Notes under the pieces: model-generated
What the model saw: only the letters and a program-made list of their open reading frames with translations
Databases searched by the model: none
Told to the model about the DNA's origin: nothing
In this document: positions 47,191 to 61,300 of the stretch, piece after piece
Position numbering within the stretch: position 1 is the first letter of the stretch
How the letters are laid out: each line of letters begins with the position of its first letter
Program-made: the position numbers and the translations under genes
DNA from: Valencia hispanica
Taxonomy: Eukaryota; Chordata; Actinopteri; Cyprinodontiformes; Valenciidae
Direction of reading: 5' to 3'
Assembly: GCA_963556495.2 (NCBI GenBank)
Contig: OY747702.1
Location: 19,425,903 to 19,489,902 of the forward strand
DNA length: 64,000 nucleotides

Positions 47191-50100
47191 ACGTTCATTC
47201 ACAATAACACAAATGCTGTTTGGCAAAAAAGATGGTGTTAATAGAATCAACTGTCACATCCAATAGCTTTAAAATACAGAAAAGAGTGATCATTCACATT
47301 CTAAGACTTTTGAGTTTGGATATTTTTTAGATGCTGGACATTGCTCTTAAATGTTCAAAGTATCTCTTAGCTTGACTTCCCACTGAGAATTTACTCCCTA
47401 AACTGGGAGTTCTCAGATTGCTGTTAACTGCTGCTAACACAACTCACCCAAAACAAGAACTGAAATAAAAAGAGAAATCTGTTCCTTTTTATGTCTGGTC
47501 CAGTTTTCAATCAGTTTAAAGCATAATATTTTGCCTGCTATACCCAGAAGTCGAGCTCCCAGAAGGACAGTCAGTGAGGGTGAACTGGATAGTTGGATTT
47601 TAAAGAGCTGGGAATGTTTAGCCAAAAGACTCATTATTGCACCATCTGAATGTTATTAAAATAGATTTCCAGTTAATATCTTCATTAGGGGAAATCAGAT
47701 TTAGCACATTATGTAGAAATCACATCAACAGTGTATTTACAGCTCCGTGGTAGAATTTTGCTTACATTAAGGTCAGAAGCATTAACTGAGAACATCCGTG
47801 CGGCGCCCCTGTATATAAAACACTGTTATGAGCTCCATGTTGTACAGTTGTGAACACTGCTTGCATTCATGCGCCGCAGAACATTAATCATCTCCACCTT
47901 TGTTTTAGCGCAGACATATTTGTTGAGATAACAGAGCGCTGCCACTCCATACTGTTTCCAGAAAGAGACAAATGCTTGTGAAAGCATTCCCTGCATGACG
48001 CTCTAGCATGACCACCGCTCCGACAGTTTTGATTGAATCCCAGTTTGACTGAGTTTGACTAGGTCCATCTGTGCAACCGTCCTTGGCCTTGGTTTAAGGT
48101 TTGGGGTAGAGGATGGGGAGGGGGGGGGGGGGCTGCGGAGTTATCACACTGAGAGGCTGTTAGGGTCATTACAATCCTCTGCTTCAATATTTCCACTTTT
48201 TTTTTTAACCTTTTTTTCTTTTTGGGAGCCAAATCTTGCACTGGAATCCCCGTGTCTGTCTGTCTTTGTTCCCGTCTCTCACCATCCTGTCCGGGGCCGT
48301 GCCAGCACAGCTGTGAGCGGCAGTGTGTAATAAAAGTCTAATGCAAGCAGCTGCTGGGGGTTTAAACTGTAATGAGATGGTGTGTGAGATTACCACACTT
48401 CACTAGTCGCTGAGAGAAAGCTTGGCACCCCAACATCCCCCCACCACCACCACCCCCCAGTGGTACAATTACACTTTAGATATGGCTAATAGAATACACA
48501 CACAGCGCCTGTAAGCAAGTGGCATAATGAGCTTTTAACTTAGCCTCTTCCCTTTTCTCTTTCCTCCCGTCCCTCCCTCACATCTCCACAGCTGCACGGA
48601 GCGCATCCACCTAAAGGAGCTGCTGTAAACTGCGAGCGGGGCTGATGTAGAAAACAGAGACAGAGTTTCTGAAATCAAAGGCACGCCTCGTCAGAAGATT
48701 CCCACAGAGGGGGGGGGACCGTTTTTCATCGAGGTTGATAGCTGGAAACACGGTTTGCCTGCTTGCATCATCTCAACAAATAATTCAGGCCTCACGTCAT
48801 GAATAGTTGAAAGGGCCCGTGTCAACTTCATTAGTCATCAGGGGAGTTTGTAGTAGCGGATCTATGCGTAGCCTACATGCTGCCTATACATTCAATAGCA
48901 GGATCACAATAGGAAGGAGTCTTGCCATGGCGTTGCTGTGGAGCTTTTGTCATGTGCCACTTTATCATGCAAAATCTTCTCTCCTTGTCTTTCTTTCCCC
49001 TCCTCTCTCATTGTCTTGCATACCTTCCATTGTCATCTCTGCTCTCTGTTATCCTCTCTCCACTCTCTGCCTCGTCCTATTATGGGAGCTGCATCGAAGG
49101 CATGATGGGATGAATGTAGCAACATAAAAGTGCTTGTTAAGATTTTGACACCTCTTCTGATGTTTAATGAAAGTTCAGAGTTTCTGGGTGTGAGGCTCCT
49201 GTACCTGACACAGCATCGCTGGGATAATGGGCCAAAAGGTGCCAGCGCCTCATCATGGCGGAGGAGGAGCTACTTTTAATGCATGCTGCTCTTCATCACT
49301 TCCTACAGAAGGCTAAACTCAAGATTCGCTGCTCTGCAAGGGCTGAATATGGTGAATGTGACCCCGGGGAGTAGAGCAGCGGAATTTCAATACACAAGCG
49401 GGTCAGTATTATTCCACACCTGAATGCAGAGCCTTCCAGACAATTAGCGGAGAATTATAGAAAGGGAGCCTCTGGGTATTTTTGCAGTTTCCATCTTGCC
49501 TCTGCCTCTTAGCCCTGGCCTTGCCAGCCAGCAGGGATGTTTCAGATTTCTTCACCAAGGGGAGGGCTGCCTATTGGAAAGAAAATAGATGTTCTCAGAG
49601 AACTTCAAAGGGAGCGAGTTCAATTTCGTCAGGTACTTTGAAGGTGTCAAGTGAGGTTGTGGCAGTCATTCAATATCTAAGTGTTTCGGTGTCAGGGAGA
49701 TATCTGCTTCAGCACATTTATTTTCAAGCTGTTCTTACTACTGCCTCATCAGATGCTGATGCTGAAGGGTTTTCCCAGTTTGCACCCTGACAATTGGGAG
49801 GCCTCTCTGTAGCTATGCATAAAATTTTGGCAAAGCCAGAAGTGGTAATTAACGGATTACATTAACCATATCCTTTTCCACTTTGTTGATAAAGCAACTT
49901 AAAGACAAAAACAACGCTGTAGAAGCACATTTGCATGTTTGATCTTTTTGTACCCAAAGTTTTAGGTATGAACGATTGCCTTCTACTCTGGAAGTTTTGC
50001 ACCCGCCAGGAGGGCCATTTTTTACCTCGTTTGACAACTGATAATCTACTTACAGTGTACTGTAAGGATATGTGGTTGTATGACTCAAATATATTAATTT

Positions 50101-50630
50101 AGAGTCATCATAGTTTCCTCATGCATATTACTCATATTTTACCTCAGGTATATAATATGGGTTTTACATGGCAAAGGGTCCTGAAGAAATTATATAAAGC
50201 ATGAAAGAAACAAAAAACAAAGTAAATGCAATAAAACCACAGTCAACTGCATACATTTGACTGAGAGAAAGAGAGTATGTTTTATATAAGATTTTAAAAT
50301 TAAAGGAAATATTAGGTTTTCCAGAAAATAGCATAGAAGACTAAGAATGGAGTCTTGTGGTACCCCACAGAGCAAGTAAACCGAGGTGGAACAAAAATAT
50401 TTTAATCTGGCACAAAATCCGAGAGGGAGGACTTAAATCATCAAAGAGCTGAACCAAATTCACATAGTAAAGTCACAGAGTAGTGTTTTAGGGTATTTGA
50501 ACTTTTTCTGTAATTCAGCTAATTTCATTTTATAGAAGTATCACTGATTTCAAGTATTATGTACGATTACTTCTCACATTGGGTCAAAAGCCAAAGAGCA
50601 AAAGTATGTTTTAAATGAGATTCAAACACA
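47191..50630. other. Non-coding stretch with G-run and candidate conserved blocks
   Basis: G run at 48119-48132. Blocks 47760-48480 and 48590-49470 are complex and repeat-poor. A retroelement-like fragment lies at 50195-50460. No supported exon. Confidence 0.35.
50195..50460. repeat. Repeat fragment related to 52150-52400
   Basis: Shares aagaatggag-cttgt-gtaccccacag and a following ggcacaaaa segment with 52205-52300 in the same orientation. On the minus strand it reads GVPQDSIL, reminiscent of a reverse-transcriptase motif, but only over a few residues. Confidence 0.4.
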
Positions 50631-50639
50631 TAAAGAGAA

Positions 50640-51785
50640 AGTGACTGTCTGACATGCCGTGGCACCTTTCAGAGTTGTGACAGCAGAGCTCTTTCCCTAC
50701 AGTTAAAGAGAGATTCAGACCAATAGATTCGGGCCAATACGGAGACACTGATGCATGCTTTTATCTCCAGTAGAACTGATTACTGTAATGCCCTGCTTTC
50801 TGGTCTTCCCAAAAAGAGTATATCAGGTTTACAACTACTACAAAATTCAGCAGCACGTATCCTGACGAAGACCAGGAGGCGGGAGCACATTACACCGGTC
50901 TTAAAATCATTGCATTGGCTCCCCGTACATTTCAGGATCGACTTTAAGGTTCTTTTAATGGTTTTTAAGTGTCTTAATGGTCTTGGGCCTTCTTATCTCT
51001 CTGAACTGCTTTTACCATATAAACCTTCGCGGTCTCTGCGCTCCTCTGGCAGCCGTCTCCTTGTCACCCCAAAAGTCAGGACACACACGCATGGCGAGGC
51101 GTCTTTCCAGTTTTTATGCCCTCACCTCTGGAACAGGCTGCCAGAGGACCTCAGGGCCGTTGAGAACGTTCATGTTTTTAAGAGCAGTCTCAAGACTCAC
51201 CTTTTTATCTTAGCTTTTAACTGATTATTATTTATAACTGTTTGTTTAATTGCTCTGGATGTTTTATATGATTATATTTTTATCAGTTTTACTATTTAAT
51301 CTTAGCACATTAATTTACTGTTTATTTTTATTCTTTAATTTATCTTAATCCCCGTTCCAGTGTTTCCTCTGTGGGAGCCCTCTGCCCCGGGAGCGGTGGT
51401 CGGCTGTGGCTGCCTGGGTGCTCTCCAGGTGGAGCTTGGGTGGAGGTGGGGGTCTTGGCCTTGCCTCCACTGGGTGCCCTGTGTCGGTGCCTCGGCTGCT
51501 GCTGTTAATCTACTGCTGCCGGGGCAGATGGCTCCTCTGATGACGTTTCCTTGCATGGTTCATCTACACTCGGCCCAATGTCCTTTTAACTTTTTCTTTT
51601 AACTGTGTGTGTGCATGGGAGATGGGTTGGGGGGAGGGGGGTATAACTGTGACCATGCTTTTAAATCTGTGGGGGAGGGAAGGGAAGGTGGTTTTATGTG
51701 GGGTCATTTTAATCTGTAAAGCACTTTGTGATGCAACTTCTTGTATGAAAAGCGCTTTATAAATAAAGTTTGATTTGATTTGATA
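50640..51785 (+). mobile_element. 5'-truncated L2-type LINE end
   Basis: Frame 50751-51224 encodes 157 residues with [46 protein letters not shown] and [10 protein letters not shown], the C-terminal region of L2/CR1-group reverse transcriptases. A 3' UTR follows, ending aagcgctttataaataaagt and a TTTGAT repeat tail. The catalytic YxDD region is missing, so it is dead. Confidence 0.9.
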
Positions 51786-52149
51786 TAGTACATGTAACAA
51801 TCATTGCTTCAACAAACTCAATGAATGTTTACATCCCGGCTTTTATTTGCACTATTTTTTTAATGTCAAATAAAATTTCTACACATCTCAGTTAGAAAAG
51901 TTTTTTTCCCAGTTCTTGTAAACAATCTGTTGTTTTTTAATGCACTAATACACATACTGTAAATATTCTTAAATCATCCTGCTCAGTTGCACATGTCTTG
52001 GATCAGAGTATGCTTTTTTATTTTTAATAACTGCACATTATTTTAATGTTGTAAAGAGACTATACAAGAAAATTGGAAAACAGGGGGATCTTATTGGACA
52101 ACATGTCTGCAGCCAAGGAAAGACTGAACAGAGCACTCACCAGTGTAAG

Positions 52150-52400
52150 AGAGTAAATAATAAATAAATAGAAATATTTGGTTTCCAGAAAAAAGCAGTA
52201 GCAGGTAGAAAAAAATAGAAGATGATTAAGAATGGAGACTTGTAGTACCCCACAGGGGAGGTCAGCAGTGGCAGAGATAAAATCATTGATGCTGGCACAA
52301 AAACGTCTTTGAGAGAGGTAGGGCCTAAACTATATGACACCTACAACCCATTCATGTGTTAAACTCACTGAGTATTATTTTTGTGTACTCGTACTTTTTA
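52150..52400. repeat. Second copy of the fragment at 50195-50460
   Basis: Same order of matching phrases as the other copy, more diverged. The two lie on either side of the L2-type LINE. Confidence 0.4.
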
Positions 52401-55400
52401 TATAGCTCCACAAATCTTTACTTTTACTTAAGTATTGTTTAACTACAATGTTTGACTTTTTTTCAACTCATCTCTCCCTGCAGAAAAAAAGAGAGTATTA
52501 AAAGCAAAAATTGAAAAAAGAAAAAAAGTGTCTTGCCAGAAAGTGGTCTGTCTGTAACTGATGGTGCTCCATAGGAGGGCGCCCAGCCTGTCAGAGCTGT
52601 GCTGCTCACTGTAAATGCGTCTGCTACTTTTCGTCCGGCAAGTCTTCACTTTGTGGAACAACTCCAGAAACTTCCGCATTGACTGATGGGAAAAAAACAC
52701 GGTGTTGAAATGCCAAAAAAAAAGATAAAGACACAGATTCTGGAGGCACAAGTGTTGACCCGCTTGACAGCCAACCCCTGTCAAGTTTTGCTACAGCTAA
52801 AGCAGAAACCTAAAGTGAGCTGCTGGCCGTGTGGGACGAACCCACCCTGGGTCCAAGTAAAAAGGAAAGTACCTGGTTGGTTATGCAATAAATTTTCACA
52901 GAGTAAAAAAATGCAACATATAGAATCAGACAACAGGTTCATTAGGACTCCTGAAAAAAGCTTTTAAATCTTTAGGAATTAGGCTGTGTCAAATTACACA
53001 AATATGACATTCATTCAGCATGTAATAGCTATTTAGTTATAAAGAACAATACATTTATTAAAGATAAACAGAAGTAGACACTAATTGTAATTGCATTCCG
53101 TTTATTCAGCAGTTCATTTTTGTCAATCATTTGCTGCATTCCAGGTGCTAAGATTGGAATATTCCTTCATTCTGACATAAAAAATATTGTAATTTCAATT
53201 AAAGCACAACTTTAGAAACAGTCTCATTAAATTAGCAGCTTTTGTAAAAGAGGCTGTCATTATAACAGGAGCTTTAAGAGGCACACTTGTTGGTCTAATA
53301 GGTATATTATCTGTATTAAAAATACCTCAGCTCAAAGCTTGCAGGATCAAAGCATGGCGGTAGAAAGATAAGCTGACAAAAAAAAGCACATCCTTATTTA
53401 CTTCTCTAAATGACCTATTCTTTACCCCGTGCTAAAAACTGTTTAAATGTAAGCTCATTTAAACAATCCATACTGTCATCTTTCATAAAGTAATGTTAAA
53501 TTTGCAATAAATTTATAAGCAATAATGGGCGATTATTTCTGTCTCAAACTCTCTTCATGCATGAGTTATAAACAAATTTGTATCTCACCCTCAACATGCT
53601 AATATCTGCATCAGATTTCACCAAACAAGATGAGATGTTAACGGCAGGATCATGGCAACGTCTTATTCCGAGATTCCAGGATTGGCTGTGAATCCTTACC
53701 CAAAAGGCTGAGAGCCATAACAGTGATGGGTCAGTTTCAGCCCCGTATTCCATGTGGAAACTTTCAGGAGATCTCTGAGACATGCAGAAGACATGCCAGA
53801 TGGAAAATTTTCAGCTGAAACCAGCTTCTGTGAGCAACGATCGCAGAACCACGGCCGCAATTCGAGCAAATCAAATTAGTAAAAGCCTGTTTAGAAAAAG
53901 AGTTTTTGAAGCAGCTGCCATGTGTTTTATTTAGTCTGTTTTGTTTTTGGACAAGCAAATCAGACTCTCCAAATGTTTTCAATGATGTCTGTGGACATTT
54001 TTTTTAATATTTTTTATTTTGTACATACCATTTAAGTTACGTATTTCTTTCCTTCATTTTAGAACAATTCTCTGAGATTAATATCCCCTCCTATGTTAAG
54101 ATGGCGAAAGAATCAGCTGATTTTCTGATCGGTCAGGATTTAAAACCCTGATCTTTTTCTAGCAGTGAAAAACAGGAAAAGGAAACGTCAGGCTCCCACA
54201 ACAGAGTATTAGAGGTCAACAGAATGAGTACACCCAGAGAGCATTTTAATTATTGGCAATACTAACTGCCCTAACCACGCTAATTGCTGCTATATAATGC
54301 TAAAGACAGTTTACAATGTCAATGTCCATATCATGTTGTCCTTGTTACACATACTGCTCCCCTCTAGCACAGTGTGAGCCTCTGGTCCTGATATAAATAA
54401 TGATCAATCATTTCAGAAAGACTTCTTAAGGCCTCTGTAATTGAACAATGAATGAATGATTGAACAGTCTTACATAACACCGTTTCAGAGTTTTTTCCTT
54501 TTAAATATCAAGCTTGATACGAGTGTTAATTACTATAAAATCATCTCCTTAAAACAATAATTGGAATAACTTTTATGATAACCTTTGTGATAACTTTTAT
54601 GATAGCTTTTATGATACAGAACGTTAGCTGGGTTTTTTTTGTAGGTACAGACACATCCGTCCCTTAAATTTTTTTACTCTCTATTTTTACTCTCTAGATA
54701 TTCAGTGATGCAGCTCTGTGACCGGTAAAAATATGCAAACATTTTACTAATCAGTTCATTTCTCAATTTACTCAGAAGGATTTTTTATTTTTTTTATCAG
54801 CTAAAATCTGTGACCGGAAATCCGCCATTAAAGCACCCGTGCATCTCTAGTCTTGTTCTATGTGCACAGTGCAGAAGAGACCCTCCTGTGCATGATAATG
54901 TGGTTATACCTGCCGTACAAATCGGCTTATTAACACAACATACTGAAAGGTGTCAAAACAAAGACGGAAAGTCCTAAAAAAAGGGAAAAGTTCAGCTTTG
55001 TAATTAAAATTCCAAACAGCCCGTTCTACCCCGCGCTCCCTTTACGTGATCTGTGAGCACCCATGGTGCATTGTTACACAGCAAATTACCAGACGAACTC
55101 GTTATGAAGAGCAGCTCCCTGTGTGTCAAAAACTGACAGGAAGAGTCAATGTGTGATGAGTTAGGGGTGGAAATGTGTTATTTTTTTCCCTCTCTCATAT
55201 CTGTTTGTCTTTCAATGCAGGTACAGCTTTGAGAGGCTGTGCAAAGCAAACGGCCAATCACTGTTCCAAACTAAGGTACGGCTTTATCATCCCTCTGCAG
55301 ATGAGCCCTGTCCTATTATATATTCAAAGGATCATCAAGTCATTAAAGCAACATTGGAGTCTAGAGTCTGAATAGGCAGCCTTATCAATGCACTCCCCCC

Positions 55401-57865
55401 ACTCATTTCATTAGCCCGCCTCATCTTGTTATTATCATCAGCAGCTGATATCGTCTGCTGGAGATAACAGTTGTCATTTAACCAGACTACAGCTCTTTGA
55501 TTAAAGTGATCTATTAAGTAACACTCTTCTGTCACTTTACAGTGAATCCATCTCCTCATCTGAATACAAAAATGCGGGTAATTATGAGATGACATGATTG
55601 TAATGGGAAGTTACGCTGAATTTCCAATCAGCATCAAAAACGAAATCCCAAAGCAGCCGAAAACAAATGAATCCGTTAATGCACCAGTCAGTCCACCCCT
55701 GCTCCCCTTGTCATCTGCGTGACATGCGATGCCGTAGCACCGCAGCTAGCCGCTCGCCGTGGAATGCCCGTTGCCACATGAGATCTTCATAGTGTGTCTC
55801 GGCCCTCTCCTTCTGGAACGTGTGTTCCAGCTGTTACCACTCTGAGGAGTTGTGAGGTTATAATGAGCATGGAAGCAGCTGCTTCCTCCTACAGTAGAGG
55901 CCCCAGCCTCTCTAATCCTGATCATTAAGAAAGGAAAAGGGTGTGGGGAGCCGGAGCACTCTAGGCCAGGCTGCAGAGACTTGAGTTACTCGACCATTTT
56001 ATTAGTCGCACCAGCAGCAGGTATGGAGCCCTATTGATCTGCCCAAAGTGTTAAAATGAATTAACTTACGCGGGACAGCTGGAGCAAACACTACAAAGAT
56101 TTTCCGCCATTTTAGTTCCACCCATCTTTGTTCAGACCTGCCATATGTCAGGTCATGCATTTTCTATCACGGCTTTTTAAGATTCTTTCATTGAGGTCCA
56201 AGAGAGCCTTCTTGAGTGACCACTGTACTTCTCATCTGTCTGGAGAAGAATCTCTTTATGCCCCACCCCCCTCACCTATTTCTGCATGCTGCTTGTCATG
56301 CATCCACATTTCTCTTACTTACAGCTAAGATAAGGTTTGCAAAGTCATTGCAAGGGAAACAAAGACTCTTTATATGGTAGCACTTATTTGTGAGTATATT
56401 TGGAAAGTTAAAAACAGGCTTACAGCCCAACCATTTAACAAGAAAATAATAGTTTGTTATTCTCCCAGCGTTACTCTATACAGTTTGTGTGCTTTGTGTG
56501 GCAACATGTTTGGAAAAAACAGAAACGAGGAGACTGTATGCACTATGAGTATCCTTTTACCGGCTAACTGTTAGCCGCTAACGGATGACAGTGACTTGAA
56601 ATTTAATCTCATTACTTGTGATTGAATCAAGATTTAAAACATTAAAATTCAATATATCCTTAGCAGAAAAGTGGTGTGTTAGTTATTATAATAAATCCAC
56701 AAACAAGGAGACTGGTTTTAAACTGATGGTCAGTGTGATCACCCGTTCAGTGTTGCTCTCTACATCTGTATATCTAGATTGGATCGGTATGAGAACGTCT
56801 TGGTATGACAACCTTGGGTACACATACCATGGTTTCACAGAATTCCCACAGATTTAGAACAAAAATGTTTAACATAATGAAATTACTTTAGCTTATTTCA
56901 GATTGTAGTTCAAGGACTGAAACGTTTTATTTTTTTCCAACAGGAAGCATTTCCAGACAGCCGAATTGGTCTTTTCTGTAATACACAAGAGAAAAAAAAA
57001 TATTTTAGTTAGTTGGGTTGTGCAGCAATAAGTGGGGTAGGGGCTGGCAATGTGCTACTGAATGCTACACACAGCTAGAGAAAACTCTGATCACTCCACC
57101 CTTGTAAGCATCTTAAAATTAATTTTAAAACTCCAGAACATCTCGATTCTGGTAACCATCCCATGCATAGTTTCCATGTATTAAAATCAAAATAACTATA
57201 AGATTTGCTTTCTGGGAAAGACTTAAGATTGTTTAAATGCGAGGAAAATAAGTACAAATGCAGTTCCTCATTCAGGTGTTTAATCAGGTGAAAAAGACAC
57301 TTATTTGCTTATCTGTGACCAGTGCTTTTTACACTGGGGCTTAAGTTAAATGTTTTATCTTAGAAAATATTATTATAAACACTTATTTTGTTTTAGCAGG
57401 AGTGGAAATAATTGTATTTTTGCCCTTGGTTATCATACCATGGGAATCTCTTACCGACCCATGCCTAACTCAGACCCTGGTCTGAGTTTAGCCAATCCAT
57501 CACAGTGTGACCTTGCTTAGTCAAAATAAAGACACAGAAGCCTGATGGATATGTATTCCCACAGCCTGAACATCAGTCTGCATAAACCCACAGCCCTTAC
57601 ATAGAAAATATCAGATGATGAAATATTTATATTTTGACCTTTCTCCGTTATGATTCCATGATTTAATTTTCTCTGGCTTTAAGTTAAAGTGCTGTGAGAA
57701 TACAAAACAGTCTAAAGAACTCACCAGGAGAGAAGCAGATGATCTACAGAGACGCTGACATTTGTATTCAGCTTGTAAATACCAACAACTCTCCAGTAGT
57801 TTATTCATAGGTCTAGCTTTGCCTGCTCCTGCGTGGTCTCCCTGTGAGCCCTAATTACAGAGCAA
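52401..57865. other. Non-coding stretch, candidate conserved elements at 55.2-55.9 kb
   Basis: AT-rich with no supported gene. Block 55240-55740 is complex, contains TAAT and TTGATTAAAG-type motifs and no long frame. Confidence 0.35.
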
Positions 57866-57867
57866 TG

Positions 57868-58330
57868 CAAAAGTATTCATTCACCGTTTACATGTTTTTA
57901 TACATTACAACCACAAATTATTGTGTAATTTATTGAGTTTGCATGTGATATCAATAGCAAAGTAGCCCATAGTCAGAAATTCCCTAATTAAAGCATGTCA
58001 CATCACCTTGAACACATAATCAACATGGTGAAATAGGGTGGTTGTAGAATCAGGCTACGGGGATGCTCTTCTTCAGCAGGGACAAGGAAGCTTCTCAGAC
58101 CTTATGGGAAAATAAACGGAGCTAAATACAGGGCAATCAAAAAGAGTTGAGGATTAAACAGAGGTTTACCTTCTAGCAGGACGACAGCCCTTAACATGCA
58201 GCCAGAGCTACAATTGGTTTAAATAGAAACACATTCATGTGCCAGAATGGCCTAGTCAAAGTCCAAAAGAATGGCCTAAAATATCAGTCTATAGATTTGA
58301 GAAAAATACCCAAAAAAGGCTTGTAGCTGG
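57868..58330. mobile_element. Degenerate Tc1-type relic
   Basis: Left end gcaatgcaaaagtattcatt matches the family ends, followed by family phrases such as gatgctcttcttcagcaggg. The right end is not clear. Confidence 0.55.
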
Positions 58331-61300
58331 AATAGCAGCAAAACATGGTTCCACCAAGTAGAGTATAATAAGAAATACATTAAACACTGTGTTTAATTGT
58401 TGTCCCACTTCACAAATACTGAGGACCACATTGACGTTTGAGGTTGCAGCATGATAAAAATGCGAAAAGGACTTCTTGCTCTGTCTTCTGGTTTCACCCT
58501 TTAAGGTTTTTGAGCTGAAACAGACGAGCGAGCAAAGTTTACAATGGAGTGATATCTGATACAGCAGCCGTAAATCACAAGCCCCTGAACACAGCGTCAT
58601 TTAGCCAGAGTATATGCATGCACATACCATGGAATGTACCAGTGTAAAGTTAATAGTGTTACATTCCGAATAACAAGCCCACTCAGGCATGTCACGGTAC
58701 AGGCGATGTGAAACGGCACCCAGAGGTGTGACACTAATAAGACTATGTCTTTGGAGCAGTTTTATGTAGATTAGTAATATGCTAATTTGAAGCATGACCT
58801 CACTGTTTGCTGGAGAAAAATCAGGCTCCTTCCTTTTTTTGATCTGCATATTAATGCCTAAAGAATAGATGGGAACTGAGACATGAAAGGGTTTAATAAA
58901 ATCAGCAGGTAAAATGCAGCCTCATAATTAATCCCACAAAGAGGAAGACTTCCACAGACAATGGTCGCACCTCACACCCATAATTGGGCTCTTTATTGAT
59001 ATTCCACAACCCTCTCCCCACACATCACCTGAAAAGGTGATTAATTTCTCACTGCAGATGATAAAAAGAAAAAAAAAATGACGGTGAGACGTGCTTAACT
59101 TCCTACAGTACCCCTTGCACAACAAGTAGGCTACCAAGAGCAGAATCCTGAATTAGCTCAGCCCGATTCTTCCTCAGTCTCCCTCAGGCGACAGATAGAA
59201 ACACAACTGGGCAAAACTACAAACCAAACTCATTTTTCAGCTGGAAACACAAGTGTAGGTCCAGTTCGTGGCATCGGCCGTGGCTCCGCGCTTACGACGC
59301 TCTGTTGTTGCGTTTGCTCTTCCTAACCTCTCTTGACACCTGGAGTCAGAGACCCCCCTCGAAATGTGTAATATTCAATCTTCCTGACAGCTCTGCTAAT
59401 GACCAGAAGGAACCAAAACAGAGGTAATAGGTGAGCCTCAAAATTGCTTTCAAATTATCCCTGATAATGATTCCCGTCCAAGTAATAAACTCTGCTGCGG
59501 GTGTGTGTGTGCGTGAGCGAGTGGCGGTGTGTTTATGTCAGGAGAATGTAGAATGGCAGGGCTAATTATCAGCACTTTTAAAGGTAAGTACATCCAGCTG
59601 CATCCCGGACAAGTCCTAATGAAGGACAGCAGACAAGCTGGACTCTTTCATCTGTCTTCTGTTGTTGGTTCCTACCCATGCCTGTGGATTGCTCTCTGGT
59701 TTTCTTTTCCCTATAATTCGACTGTTAGGAGAAAGTCTCACACCTAGTGGAGAGAGGACTGTTATTTCTTTGGTGTTTATGTCAATAAACCGAGCCAAAA
59801 CGTTCAAACTTTAAAACAAAAAAATCTGCTTGTAAATAAAAAAAGAATATGAGAGTTGGTGTCTTTTTTTTATGAAAAAGATTAGCATCATGTTTCCTTT
59901 TATTATAGGAGGATGAATTCCATTCTATTTCACAGTGAATTAGAAGTTTTCCTAAAGACTCGTTAAAAAGGTACGCAATAAGATTCAATTTTAGGGTGTA
60001 TTAAATATCAGCCATTGAATGTATTTCCATTTTAATCAAGCGTTTTAGTTGTAAATGCAATGTTCGATCATGACAAAATTCTGATAAAAATTAATAAATT
60101 TTCTTAAACAAAATTGAAAATATTTTAATTAGCATTTAGGTAAAGATATTGGTTTACTCAACTGCAAACTTAATTGTTGTGTCTAACAGAGAGAGCTAAG
60201 CCTTATATGGCTTGGGTTGTGAATGAAACTATCAACTTAGTTAAAATCTTTTCTTATGACATGTGGTTTAGAAAATTGGAGCAAGAATTGAAGTTGGAAT
60301 CCATTTTTAGCTAACTTAGCAAGACCGCTGAGGCTAAACTCAAGCATGCTAGCAAGTTGAGCTCTTTACGCTGTTGCATATAAATGAATGAATGGCACAT
60401 ATAAAATGTTGTTGTCAGGGTGGAAAATATACAATTCAGTTTGTTAAAGAATATTTAAAAGATTCTAATTATTTTAGTCCAGTTTTATGTCCTAATTATA
60501 AATCCAATCATAATTTTCGTTCCTTTTAAATTGGGAGGACAAAACAGATGAGCAAGTTGATCTGAAAACTTACAGATCTAAAATCCTACTATCTGAAAAA
60601 CTATTATAAAGTCACAAATCATCCATATTAGTAGTTTCAGATTTTTATTGCCACTTTTCGTACCAGGTTACCTTTTTCCTCTCTCATGTGATGTCCACCT
60701 GAAACTCTGAGACATTATTGTAGCTTATGAATGAAAGCCTGTAAGGCGTACATGTCAAACTCTAAGAAATGGCTGATGCACACATTTTCTGAGATTTTAT
60801 TAAACAAGGGTACAAACCTGCCACGTCCGTAGAGAGATCGATAACTCCACACTTCCATAACAAGAGCAAAATGCCAGTACAGAAACAGCCTGCCAAATCT
60901 GGACAGTTTATGAGATTTTTATTTTATTTTGTGGCTCTGTGACATTCTGGAAACACTGCAAGTGGTTTTCATCGGTGTCATTTTTGCATAGCTTGGCATG
61001 GGGATTTTTTTTTTCTCTTTATGGAGGCAGCAGATATTGGTATATTTATCATGTGCACAGTAAAATAACCTTTGTAGTGCGCATGATAAAACACCACATT
61101 CCCCTCTTTAATTGCTGTAACATAAGGAAGTCATGGTTTAACGCATGATGTTCCGCTGCATAAAGACTGCAGATCCTTGTCATACATCTTCTTGCAGAGC
61201 ATGTTCAACTCCAAAAAAACGAAGAAACGGGCCTGCTCGTACGACAATCCTGGACCACAGCTCTGTGTATTTCAACACTCCACTCTAGCGCTGTATGCCA

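Noticed and set aside
48595..48650. Possible exon after ctccacag near 48.6 kb
   Set aside because: The frame stops within about 12-18 codons and has no partner exon.
51335..51602. Opposing frames in the GC-rich part after the LINE frame
   Set aside because: They lie in the LINE 3' untranslated part and have low-complexity composition.
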